Assembly (NCBI GenBank): GCA_016801885.1
Contig: CM028902.1
Coordinates: 25,159,580 to 25,223,579, forward strand
Origin: Toxotes chatareus
Lineage: Eukaryota; Chordata; Actinopteri; Toxotidae
Reading direction: 5' to 3'
Length of the DNA: 64,000 nt
The notes under the pieces are model-generated. The model saw only the letters and a program-made list of their open reading frames with translations, ran no database searches and had not been told where the DNA came from. A program made the position numbers and the translations under genes. This document shows, in pieces, positions 15,101 to 26,100 of the stretch (position 1 is its first letter; every line of letters begins with the position of its first letter).

Positions 15101-15339
15101 AAACGAACAAAGACCGGAAGCAAAGTGGGAACAGAAACACTTCAAACTAAAACAGGAAATGCTGAACAACCAATGAAAGGGGCCATTAAACAGGGAGCTG
15201 ATGGGTGAAGCAGGAGACCGAGGCGGACAGCCTGGAGGCCAGACAGGGGTGAACCTCCTTGATAGAAGCGCTTGATAGTGCCAACATATATGGTTTCATT
15301 CACATCTAGGCAACTTAATTGCTAAGTTTTTTTTATACA
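6141..15339. other. Intergenic, no gene seen
   Basis: No exon or transposon protein is recognisable. Overlapping 60-100 codon frames at 6.44-6.97 kb on both strands share no family features. Short TG runs occur at about 9354-9372, 10862-10879, 10997-11016 and 14192-14212. A purine-rich stretch lies at 10557-10855 (see findings). The rest is unique AT-rich sequence. Confidence 0.5.
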
Positions 15340-16235
15340 CTTTTGTTTTACCAGGCTCCGTTGGCGCCGTAGCAACTGCCGGGATTGCTCCTCGTTCTGG
15401 CGGTGGCTGCGTCCCGGTGCCTGTTAGTCGCTCCGTCCGCGGCGGCGGCTAATTCCGGTTCTCCTCACTCTTCCCCCTCCTAGCGGAAGACGTCTGTCGA
15501 TCTGGACACACGGCTCGGGTCACCTGGATCACAAAGTTAAGTACTGGAACACTGCTGCTGCTTCGCCGGTGGCTGTTTTGCCGACCCACTGTGTTCTGTT
15601 GCTGCTGGTGGTGGTGCTAACTGCTAGCTGCTAGCTGCTTCAGTGCAAGCCGGACAGCTTCCGGTGGCCTTCTCTGAAGGACCGCGCTGGCTGTCGTTTC
15701 CCCGGACTGTGTGCGCGTGGAAAGTGGTTGGAGCCGTTTTAAACCTGTTTCCATTTCTTTCTTTGGTTGTTTTCGGTAGTGGTTTATTTTGTTGTTTTTG
15801 TGTGAAGGAATGTGTCTATTTCTGGTTTAGTTCAGCATCTTTGGCCAGAAATGAGATTTCTGAGTCTGTTGTTGTTTTCTTTTGTTTTGTTGCTTTTCTT
15901 GTTGATGGTTGATTTTGACTGCCGACCCTTTTAACTGTGTTTTCTTTGTTCCCCTAGTGCTGACGGCTGAAGGTGGTTGTGGTGGTGGTGTCCTTGGATA
16001 CTGTGTGCTTCTGTGGTTTAAGGTTCTCCTGCACGTGTGTGTGGCAGGTATGAGTGGGGTGGTCCTATTGCTTTTTGGACTCCTTGAGCCCCCGTCTGAA
16101 CCCTCCCCATGGCCGGTAAGCCTCTGTCACTGGGTGGGGGTCAGTCATTTTAGCGCTTTGCTTTTACAATTGTTCAATTCATTGTTAATAAAATTTGTAA
16201 ATGGGACCTGTTTTGTCCTGTGGTCCCTGTCATTC
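15340..16235 (+). other. CpG-rich block with T/G-rich tail and AATAAA, unidentified
   Basis: The first part, about 15358-15720, is much richer in G+C and CpG than its surroundings (GGCGCCG, TCCGCGGCGGCGG, GCGCGTGGA). The plus strand then becomes T- and G-rich and A-poor to about 16170, followed by AATAAAA at 16189. Splice-like sites are visible: an acceptor TTCTTTGTTCCCCTAG before 15958, and donors GGCAG|GTATGAG near 16047 and GGCCG|GTAAGCC near 16119. Plus frames of 89 and 128 codons lie here but are low-complexity and hydrophobic. It could be the promoter and first exons of a noncoding transcript, or an LTR or LINE 5'UTR. I cannot decide from sequence alone. Confidence 0.4.
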
Positions 16236-18177
16236 CATCTCCTTGAGCCTGTTTTTGGTTTCAACTGCTCAGACTCAGACTTCTTATGTGCGTAGCTGCA
16301 GTGATTGTGTAGAACACTGTCACGGCAGACTGATTCATGTTATTAATTACAGCTGTGCTTTTCCTGCTGTGACAAATCAAGGGCTGCATCCAAACCTCCA
16401 CCTTTCAGATTTGCAGACTGAGCCCTCACAGACATTTGTCATACCTGCAGTGACATGTTCACGGTCATCACCTCAGGCCTGTGAAGGTGCTTGATTGCGA
16501 GAAGAAGAAATGTGTTATGAGACTGTGCTTATTAGACCTCATGTGTTTCCATGAAAATAAAAGGAAAATCCTGACCCTGTAACTCATTTGTTTTTCTAAG
16601 AAGTTCTTAACTGTATTGATAACGGTAACATGTATGAGGTGTGCTGCATCAAGTATTAGACATAACAGTGGTCAGACAGGTTTACATGAGCTGCCAAACA
16701 CACAGATGGACAAAAACCAACCAATGCCTGTAGGTTTGCAGATTATAACAAATCAAAATAATTCAGCCTGTTCATATTCTGTAAGCTAGCTGTGATATGG
16801 ATGAGAAAGTGTAAAAAAAATATAATATTGCAGATAGCTTACAGAATAATAAGTTCACAAAGGGCCTGAAGTGGATTCTACTGGACGCTCCTTGTGGACT
16901 TAATGAATTGTAGATTTGGAAACCCCAGATACTCACGGACTTCACCTGTGAGTGATGTGAAGTCTGGACATTTGGATTCAGCCAAAACATCTCCTGTGAA
17001 AAGGTCTGTTGGGCTCTGAGTGAAGCACAGGTGACCTACACTCAGTACTGTGCCTGAACGCATCCAGTGTAGATAATCCTGCTGCTGCTCTGCTGACATG
17101 CTGCCTTCAGCAAATCAGTAAACATTTGATATTTGATTTATTGTTCATGTATATAAACCTATACAGGGAGACATTCAGTGATTTAATGATATAAACCTGT
17201 ATTATGATATTATTCATACGATGCTTGTGGGATTTGTCTGCATTTGAAACTCAAGACAAAGTAATTCAGACAAAGGTTATTCCACCCTTAGTTCAGTTAG
17301 CTTTAAACTCAGTTCAGGACTAAACCCTGGAACCGTCCTCTCTCTACACTGTCATAATCCGCTTTTAAGTAATAATACTTTAAAAGTGGAACCAATGTGA
17401 TTTTTTTTTTTAATGGGAGGCAAAACTAATTTAACCCCCTGTTATGCGGGTCACCCCTTTTTAGTCTGTTACCTGCAAGTCTGGTATTTATTGGCTTATC
17501 TTCCATTGCACAGACTCAGGAAGGCTTCAGGAACATTAAATAGATGATTTTTTTTTCTTGCAACCTCCCCGGGGGATGGATGCCCTGTGGTGCCTATTTC
17601 TGACCCATGACTGAGTTAAAATCAGGAAAAAAGCCAGAGACAGCAGAGGTGCTTCCACTGGCTACATCACCTGAGCAGTGTCTGCTCTTACACAAATGCA
17701 AAAACATAACTGCCTCATTGTCACGTTGATGATTGATGGCACTGTATGCAGGAGTGAGTCTCTACTGCAGAGATCTCATTAGACTCTCCAAGAGAAGTTT
17801 TAGGAAACCTTTGCTGAACTGCAAATTAACTTGGTGGAACAGTTCAAGTATCTTAAAGGTAGAATACTGTCAGAACACATGATGACAGTAATGATAAAGA
17901 TGATGAGGAACCCATGAGGAAAATGAGACTAAAGTCAAGTGTCAAACAAATGTGTCAGGATGGGAATTTAGCTGATTTTATGTGCTGTGAGCCATAACGG
18001 AGAAAAAATGATGTGTACTTCTGAATCTATTCTAATCCAGTTGTATGTTCTCACATTGTTTTGGCTTAAGTGTAATGTCAGGTAATGACCGGGGAAACTG
18101 AGTATTTACAAGTTTTTGCAACCACCTCAACCACCTTGTTTCAAAAGAAAAAGAGTTTCCTTATGTTTAACTGAATT
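16236..18177. other. Intergenic, no gene seen
   Basis: Only short frames of up to 97 codons, without recognisable motifs. A poly-T run lies near 17401. No repeat family is recognised. Confidence 0.55.
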
Positions 18178-18179
18178 GG

Positions 18180-18563
18180 TGTACAAACCAGTTTAAATAT
18201 CTGGGTAATGATTCCAACAGCAAACACTGTGAGGTGAACCCAGGGGCTGAAAAACTCTCTGGACATGCAGTTCAGAATCGGTGTTTACTGAGAATGTTGC
18301 CAGTATTGATTGGTGATAAAATAAGAAGCCCTGCAGACTGTGAGGTGCAGCAGCTTCTCTTACAACCGAGACAGATTGTAGAGCTTGTTTGTGCTGCAGC
18401 CATTTCCACAGGCCAGGTAGCATATTCAAGAGCTCTGATAGATGAATATTTGCTTGTTACAATGCAGACTTCTGGGGATCAGCCACTTAAGGCCAAGCAC
18501 CACTACCTAAATCATTATCCAGCACTCATTGTTCACTTTGGGCCCCTCATCTGTCTGTGGACA
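18180..18563 (+). pseudogene. Transposon-derived protein fragment, exon-like
   Basis: This is an open frame of about 125 codons. Its order of motifs matches a family of uncharacterised, transposon-related vertebrate proteins that I associate, without certainty, with EnSpm/CACTA-like elements: a CLLRMLPVLIGDKI block, then VELVCAAAIS with QVAYSRALIDEYL, then LKAKHHYLNHYP and FGPLICLWTLRFES. In the family as I remember it, the last block continues into HSYFK. Here similarity stops at RFE, exactly where the DNA reads GAAA|GTAAGG, a consensus 5' splice site at about 18562. An AACAG acceptor ends at 18220. The fragment may therefore be one exon of a once-spliced transposase-like gene. No partner exon was recognised on either side, so a degraded remnant is likely. 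Confidence 0.5.
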
Positions 18564-18602
18564 TTAAGATTTGAAAGTAAGGGTACTGACTTCACACAGT
18601 GA

Positions 18603-19100
18603 AGTAAAAACCTCTGTGTAACCCTCGCTGAAAGACGTCAGCTTTTCTAAGTGCTGGGACTTTATTCCCACCATCTGTTGTGAAAGAGGAAGAACAGAAC
18701 TGAATTTATCTCGGGAGAAAACAATGATAAGACAGTGAGTTGCTCATATTAACTTTGATCCTTTAAATTTCCTCATTGGTCAAGTGACAACATACAAGAG
18801 CAACATGTTACACACACTTCACTGGGACAGGAAGCCCAGTACTGTGTCAGTCAAGCTTTGCTAACTCTTCACTATTCTGTCACCACATTTTAGATTCATC
18901 AGTCTGAGGATACTGTGCTCAGGTACAGTATTATGACATCAGGGACCTCGTTCCTGTTACACAGCAAAACAAGCTTCTGAAGGCATTCAGACAGGGTCAT
19001 CATCAGCAGTCAGGTCTTAGTAGTTTTTACTGTCTGGTACAAGAATTCTACAATAATTCATCAAAAAAAAAAAAAAAGACAGGAATTTCTATTATTGTAG
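18603..19100. other. No gene seen; poly-A run
   Basis: Nothing coding is recognised. A run of about 15 A lies at 19063-19077, with no retroelement body clearly attached. Confidence 0.55.
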
Positions 19101-19108
19101 TTTGAAGT

Positions 19109-19960
19109 CTATTCAATAAATTGAATTGCCATGCAAATTTTTATTCCTAATCTAGTGTTTATATTGATTTGCATGCATATGGGAAAAGTATCATGTAGAT
19201 AGTTTGATTTTTCTGTTCTGTTTATTTTCTGTCTGTCTGGGCTTGCCATCACCTTGTTCCTCTTAGTCCCCAGCGTGTACAGCGTGTAATCCCTGTCAAG
19301 CTCTTCACAGGCGTCTTCACCTTGTACTTCAAGCAGGGCGAGCCAGTCAGCCAGGATATCAAGCAAATGGCAGGTAACCTTTGAAGTCCCATGGAATAAA
19401 ATGCCAGAGGAAGTGCTGTCAGCCAATGGCAAGAAACCTTCTCCAGAAAAGCAACACCAGATGATATGAATCCTTTCAGATGAAATCAGGAAGTAAGACG
19501 CTGACCCCTCACACACTGAACATGGTAACAACATTCTGTCTTCAGAGTAACCAAACCAATCAGACCCCAGCACCTTCCAGTGAAGACTGAAGAATTCTGT
19601 GGCCCTACCTTTTTACTCCAAGTGTAAATATCTACTATATCATTGTCTATATAGATGTCACTGCAGACGATGTTGACTGAACCCTCAACCTCCCAACCAG
19701 TCCAGGGCTGGTACTGCTTTGTAAGTGTCACATGATCAGTGATCTATATCCATCTTATAAACTTATGTTGGACTCTCCCATGGATGCAGTTCTCTTACCT
19801 ACGCACACCTGCCTTGTTTTTGCCACCCCTGTATAACTTATGCTACTCAATGTAAAGTTGGACGTTGGATGATCTGCTTTGAAAGCCATATCATCTTTGA
19901 AGGTATCCACCAAGGCTTCGTCACTTGCTGCAGTTTTTTCCACCTACTATGTGTTCAACG
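19109..19960 (-). other. Cluster of minus-strand open frames, unrecognised
   Basis: Three minus-strand frames follow each other in 5' to 3' order: 19943-19755 (62 codons), 19731-19486 (81 codons) and 19573-19109 (154 codons). The last contains an acidic, protein-like stretch (ALLEVQGEDACEELDRDY). I recognise no family. The run could be a frameshifted retrogene or transposon remnant, or chance. It lies just left of the LINE copy A insertion. Confidence 0.25.
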
Positions 19961-20091
19961 TGCAAAGCCAAGAGAAAGCTGCGAGGACACTGGGGTTTGT
20001 TCAAATCAAATCCTCTTCATGTTGAAAGTGGTTTGGACATTTTGGACATTTTGCCCCTCTTCCCAGCTCTGTCCAGGACTGTTGAATTGTC

Positions 20092-20099
20092 ACTTACTA
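20092..20099. repeat. Target-site duplication of LINE copy A, left copy
   Basis: ACTTACTA lies directly before the (TTCAA)n terminus of the minus-strand LINE. It is identical to the 8 bp at 23124-23131 next to the truncated 5' end. Confidence 0.85.
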
Positions 20100-23000
20100 T
20101 TCAATTCAATTCAATTCAATTTTATTTATATAGCGCCTTCCACAATCAAAATTGTCTCAAAGCGCTTTACAGAGACCCAGAGCCTGACCCCAGAGCAAGC
20201 ACTTAAGGCGACAGTGGCAAGGAAAACTCCCTTTTAACAGGAAGAAACCTTGAGCAGAACCTGGCTCAGATGGGGACCCTCCTGCCGATGGCCGGGCTGG
20301 GTGAAAGGAGGAAAAGGAGGAAGATAGGACAGCTAGGAATGGAGGAGAGGGGGAGAAAGACATGCAGCATAATACAGACAATGTGGGTCAGCATTTACAT
20401 TACAGTTAGTGAACAGTTATTGGATAATGTGTGCTCAGCAGATTAGAATTATGAAACAGAGCACGGAGGCAAAAAGCTGTCATGACTGGTAATTATTTAC
20501 ATTACAGTTTGCAAAGAATATTAATCAAATATTTATCTGTAGCAGAACGGAACATTAAACATGTTAGAAATAGATCATTGTAAACAATAAACAGCAGCAG
20601 GTGGGTGGAGCCAGGACCATAGGACAAGCAGCTCCAGAGCCAGAGGTACCTGCAGAAAGGTACAGAGAAAGAGAGACCAGAGAGAAACAAGCACAGGACT
20701 ACGGGACAGAGAGGACACAGAGTTAATGACATGTAATAAAGGCTAATAAATTTGAGAGTGGGTCTGAGGAGAGAAAGAGAAAGAAGAAGAAGTGCGCAGT
20801 AAATCATGGGATGTCCCCAGCAGCCTAGGCCTATAGCAGCATAACTAGGGGATGATTCAGTTGCCTGAGCCAGCCCTACTAAGGGCTATATCCTTAACTG
20901 TAACAGTGTCTATAGAGATAATTGTGACTAACTATAAGTTTAATAAATAACTAGGACTGTAACTACAACTAATTATAAGCTTTATCAAACAAGAAGGTTT
21001 TAAGCTTCGTTTTAAAATTAGAGAGGGTGTCTGCTTCCCGAACCCAAACTGGCAGTTGGTTCCATAGGAGAGGGGCCTGATAACTAAAGGCTCGGCCTCC
21101 CATTCTACTTTTTTAGAGATTTTGGGAACCATAAGCAAACCTGCATTCTGGGAACGAAGCAATCTGTTAGGATGATATGGTACTATCAGCTCTTTGAGAT
21201 ATGAAGGAGCCTGGCCATTGAGGGCCTTATATATAAGGAGAAGGATTTTAAAATCAATTCTGGATTTTACAGGAAGCCAATGAAGAGAAGTTAGTACAGG
21301 AGTAATGTGATCTCTCTTGCTAATTCCAGTCAGTACTCTCGCTGCAGCATTTTGGATCAGCTGGAGGCTTTTTAGAGAGTTAACTGGACATCCTGATAAT
21401 AGGGAATTACAGTAGTCCAGCCTAGAAGTAACAAAAGCATGGACTAATTTTTCAGCATCACTCTGCGACAGAATGTTCCTAATCTTACTGATATTATGCA
21501 GGTGAAAGAAGGCGGTCCTAGAGACTTGTTTTATATATGAGTTAAAGGACAAATCCTGATCAAAAATAACTCCAAGGTTCCTCACAGTTGTACTGGAGGC
21601 TAAATTAATGCCATCCAGAGTAACTATATGATTAGATAAACTGTTTCTGAGGTGTTTGGGACCAAACAAAATAACCTCAGTTTTGTCTGAATTCAGCAGA
21701 AGAAAGTTACAGGTCATCCAGGCCTTTATGTCTTTAAGACATGCCTGAAGTATGGTTAACTGATCTGTTTCGTCTGGTTTCATAGATAAATATAGCTGGG
21801 TATCATCCGCATAGCAATGGAAATTTATTCCATGCTTCCTGATAATATTGCCTAGGGAAGCATGTATAAGGTGAACAGTATCGGTCCAAGCACAGAACCC
21901 TGTGGAACTCCATGACTTACTCTGGTATATATGGAGGGATCATCATTAACATGAACAAACTGGTATCTATCTGATAGATATGATTTAAACCAGTCTAGTG
22001 CTCTTCCTTTAATCCCAATAACATGTTCCAATCTATCCAATAGGATATTATGATCAATGGTGTCAAATGCAGCACTAAGATCTAGCAGGACAAGTATAGA
22101 GACGAGTCCATTATCTGATGCTATAAGAAGGTCGTTGGTAACTTTCACCAGTGCTGTCTCTGTGCTATGATGAACTCTAAATCCTGACTGAAAAACTTCA
22201 AACAAACCGTTCCTATGTAGATGGTCACACAACTGAGTTGCAACAGCCTTTTCAAGAATTTTAGAATTAAAGGGGAGATTGGATATAGGTCTATAGTTTG
22301 CCAAAATGTCAGAGTCCAGAGAAGGCTTTTTAAGTAAAGGTTTGATAACTGCAACCTTAAAAGCCTGTGGAACATATCCTGTAACCAACGAGAGATTTAT
22401 CTGATCTAATATGTGAGTGCCAATCAAAGGCAACACATCTTTAAGAAGTCTGGTCGGGATAGGATCCAAAAGACATGTTGATGATTTAGATTTAGAAACT
22501 ATTGAAGTCAATTCAGCTAGATCTATGGGAGAGAAACAGTCTAACGACAAATCAGGACTGGCAGACATTTCTAAAGATGCTGTTCTAGACTTACCTACAT
22601 CATTAACAGTTGTAGGCAGGATGAGATGGATTCTGTCTCTAATGTCTACTATTTTGTTGCTAAAGAAGCTCATAAAGTCATTACTAGTGAGAGCTAGAGG
22701 GATGGATGGTACAACAGAGCTATGGCTCTTTGTCAGCCTGGCTACAGTGCTGAAAAGAAACCTAGGGTTGTTCTTGTTTTCCTCTATTAATGATGAGTAA
22801 TAGGCAGTTCTTGCCTTACGAAGGGCTTTTTTATACGTTATGATGCTGTCTTTCCAGGCTAGGCGGAATTCCTCTAAATTAGTGGATAACCATTTCCTTT
22901 CCAGCTTTACGTGATATCTGTTTTAAAAACGATTTTGTGAACTGTACCATGGAGCTAGCTTCCTCTGATTACTGACCTTCTTTTTCAAAGGGGCAACAGA

Positions 23001-23123
23001 GTCAAGGGTTGAACGCAATGAAGCAGCAGTATTATCAACTAGATAGTCTATATCTGCTGGAGTAACGTTTAGGCCATTGCCCTCTGTAAAACTGGCACAT
23101 GGCAGCGGAGATAATGAAGATGA
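20100..23123 (-). mobile_element. L2-clade LINE, 5'-truncated (copy A)
   Basis: A non-LTR retrotransposon of about 3.0 kb, read right to left. It holds the C-terminal part of the endonuclease/RT ORF2, a 3'UTR of about 830 bp (20100-20931), and a (TTGAA)n terminus after a TATATAAATAAAA stretch. Homology to the plus-strand copy B stops at 23123, where copy B continues. The truncation point and the 3' end are both flanked by ACTTACTA, so this is a single target-primed insertion with an 8-bp duplication. Clade placement follows from the RT motifs, the short pentanucleotide terminus and the esterase ORF1 of the sister copy. Confidence 0.9.
20932..23123 (-). pseudogene. ORF2 reverse transcriptase, 5'-truncated and frameshifted (copy A)
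   Basis: Reverse transcriptase of an L2-type LINE, which copies the element's RNA at a nicked target. Frames 22673-21852 and 21783-20932 carry YRPISNLP, the A-box LDLSAAFDTIDHNIL with its catalytic Asp, HGVPQGSVLGP, the C-box YADD at 21802-21813, LNSDKTEVILFG and a conserved C-terminal region (LDYCNSLLSG, HWLPVKSRIDFKILLLIYKALNG). The endonuclease domain is missing because of 5' truncation. Breaks: copy A has three G at 21855-21857 where copy B has four C in sense, shifting frame just before YADD. An extra base also lies near 22910 (CACGTAAAG in sense against CACGAAAG in B). It cannot encode a whole enzyme. Confidence 0.9.
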
Positions 23124-23131
23124 ACTTACTA
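23124..23131. repeat. Target-site duplication of LINE copy A, right copy
   Basis: ACTTACTA is identical to 20092-20099 and starts exactly where similarity to copy B ends. Confidence 0.85.
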
Positions 23132-26100
23132 GAAGCTGAGTCTTAAATGAGTGGCTCTCTCTTTTGTTCCTATGCCAACTCTATGATTACGGTTCCTTTT
23201 GATAGTAAGTTGAACATAAGGCTGGCACATGCAGTCAAGTGTAACGCTGGGCTTTCAGCAAACAACATGTTTTTTGAATAGAGAGAGAGTAATTCTCTCT
23301 CTTTACCTCCCACCCCACCTCTCCCTCTCTTTCATTTGTCTCACATACGAAGCACAGCCTGCGTCCTTTTGGTGCCCATGCTGAGAGGCGGGACTGTTCA
23401 GATGGGCCATGTCACTGTATGTAGCTCTGCTCGAGCCATGCGCCACTCTCCCACTGCTCCACTGAAGTGTCATTTCTCTTGATGTTCTTTCAGATTTTGA
23501 TCAAATTTCACAATGTCCCGTCAGCTGCAGGTCTGCTCAGTGGTCCCTCACTGGGTCATGTGGGTGGGTCTTTAATCCCTCTGGAAAACAACATCTAAAA
23601 CCTATTGTTTTAGGATTGGATTGGTATTTGAGGGTTTACATGGGTTGGGTCTGACACAGAAACAGTGCAGTTTTTTTTTTTTTTTTTTTTACAGTACTGT
23701 AATGATGTTTCAGGTGCCCACCAGGCCTAACCACATCAGGGCTGTGCAGTTTAAGATGGATGGTAAATACTAGTTGAGGGTTTAAATAGTTTTGATTACC
23801 TGAGTTTTAACCAAAGGCCTCGCTTCAAGGGTTTTCTCAGGAAATCCACTGCACCAAAATGGTGCAATGGGGCTCATCACCTACTGACTGTCAAAATACA
23901 CAAAAGATAAAACAAGGAGAAAATAAAGAGCTGTGAGGATTACGTACAGTCTAGATAAGCTCAAATACAACACTGGATTAGCTGGTGTCCCACAGCAGGA
24001 CATTAAGTGTGAACCAGCCCGCCAGGATAAACAAACCCTGAGACGAAACAGCAGTTAGTGCAGACAGGTGAGGAGGTGAGTGCAAAGGTAACAGCTCCCC
24101 CTGTTCCAGAGACAGATATTCAGCAGTCAAACAACAATACAACTTTAATATGTTGCACCTCTTTTACTGCTGTAGGTTATCAGACATAACAGTACATAAC
24201 AGTGTGCTATGACATGTCTGATTCTCGTCGGGTTCACATCAGGCGCGGCCACTCATTCACTACGGAGGGCAGTCAGTCTGCAGGATGTCATTCAAACCAA
24301 AGACTCCATGCCATGATGAGGGGAGGAACTCTGCTGCTCCTCCCCTCATTCACAGGTTATGTTAACGTACAGCTGTTTGTCAGCTAGCTAACTCTGGTTT
24401 ACCTGCCAACCAAACTGCTAAATCACCTATCAGCTGCCGCTAACAGGTAGCTACACGGTTGGACAGGAAAGCTATTTACACACTGTTTGGTCGAGCAGGC
24501 AAACTTGATAAAGTCATGCAAACAACAAGATCACAAACACACGTAGCTAAAGGTCTAAGTGGCTGTGTGCTGTTCCATCGAACACTGCGCATTTACTCTG
24601 AAAATCCCAGGGGCTGGTTTGGGCGTCTCCTCTTCCTTTTACTTAATTTCCTTTCCATACAGTGGCTCACTGCATTTGCAATTAGGTCAGTGTGTAAGTG
24701 GTACACGGAGAGAACCCACGCAAGCACGGGGAGAACATGCAAACTCCACACACACTCCTTACATTTATTCAAGTTGCCAGGTATTTATTTGTAAAACAAA
24801 ATTGTCTTACATTTGTTCAGGTATTTGTTTGTGGATTAACAATGCATTTGTGAACACCATAAATTACCCACAATTCATCATACACATTTGGAAGATTGCA
24901 TCTTTAAGGGTCTTGATGCATCAGGCCTGACTTTTGGTATGTGTCTGAATACTCAGACACAGGTTACTGCAGTTTCTGCTGTGCCTTTAAAAAAAAATAA
25001 AATACTCACTGTGGAAGAAAACAAATCGAATGTTCTTTGCATCTTAAATAAGTGTGTTTACCACCATGACCTACAGTGCATTAAACCAGTCAGTAATGCT
25101 CCTGGGCTGCTGCTGGTGGTTTTAGATGCATGTGGTTTTGGCCACACCCTGATGTGTTTAGCTTTTTAGCAGGCCACAGTCCATCGGAGCAGAGCCACAG
25201 AGGGCCCTGAGGACAGATAGAAGGCCCGGGACAGGCAGGAAATTTATGTTTTACAGCCCCTTTTAAAGGAAATGGACTTCTATTAAAAAACACTGTGTGC
25301 TTGAGATTTTTTTGTGGTTTCTGCCTGTGTGTGTGTATTTTTGTGAGTGTGTGTGTGTGTTGTGGTGGTGGGTTAGATAGAGATAGTGAGCTAGCACTCT
25401 AAAAAAAACAGGGTTCTTAACAGGCCCTGTTGTTCTTTGTTTAGTTGTAATGTAAAATTTACCTTTTCCAATAATAAAAATACAAATAAGCTACTTTTTT
25501 TTCAGAACTACTAATGTAATGTCTAAGTATTTATTTTTCCCCGTCAGAGCCGCGACTTACTAAAAAAAAAGATATCATCAATTGACATCAGACTATAGAC
25601 AAAGAACTTGTTCTGTAACTTTTATTTATCTGACACACACATGAAGACATGTAATATAATAATGTTCTTTTCCTGAAATGAGAATGTTTCCATTGTATTC
25701 TGTAAAAACATGCTGTCAACAGGTTGTGCCACGCGAGATTTGTTAACAGAGCTCAGCTCACAGTGCGTCTGCATTGTGCAACAGGTTTCAAGGACTCGTA
25801 ACAAACTAAATGGTGACAGATTTTCTCAATGAACTTCTGTCACTAGTGATCAGGCAATTCACTGTAAATCACCCTAATGTGACAGCAGTTTAATAAGCTC
25901 TCTGGATATGACAATACCTTATTGAATGTGCTGATGATGTTTTACTTCCATCGATGACTGTTAGGGAATGATGATGAATAATGAGAATAAGTGATGGTTT
26001 AAAGTATTTAAACAAGATGATGTAGCTTTTGCTGCACAGCAACATCACAAGTGGAAATTACGGGAACAGGTGCACAGAATTTCCCCTCAGTTCCCACAGT

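Noticed and set aside
22417..22800. 127-codon plus frame, identical in sequence to a minus frame at 34944-35327
   Set aside because: Both are the antisense of LINE ORF2 in copies A and B. Being in two places reflects the repeat and not a gene.
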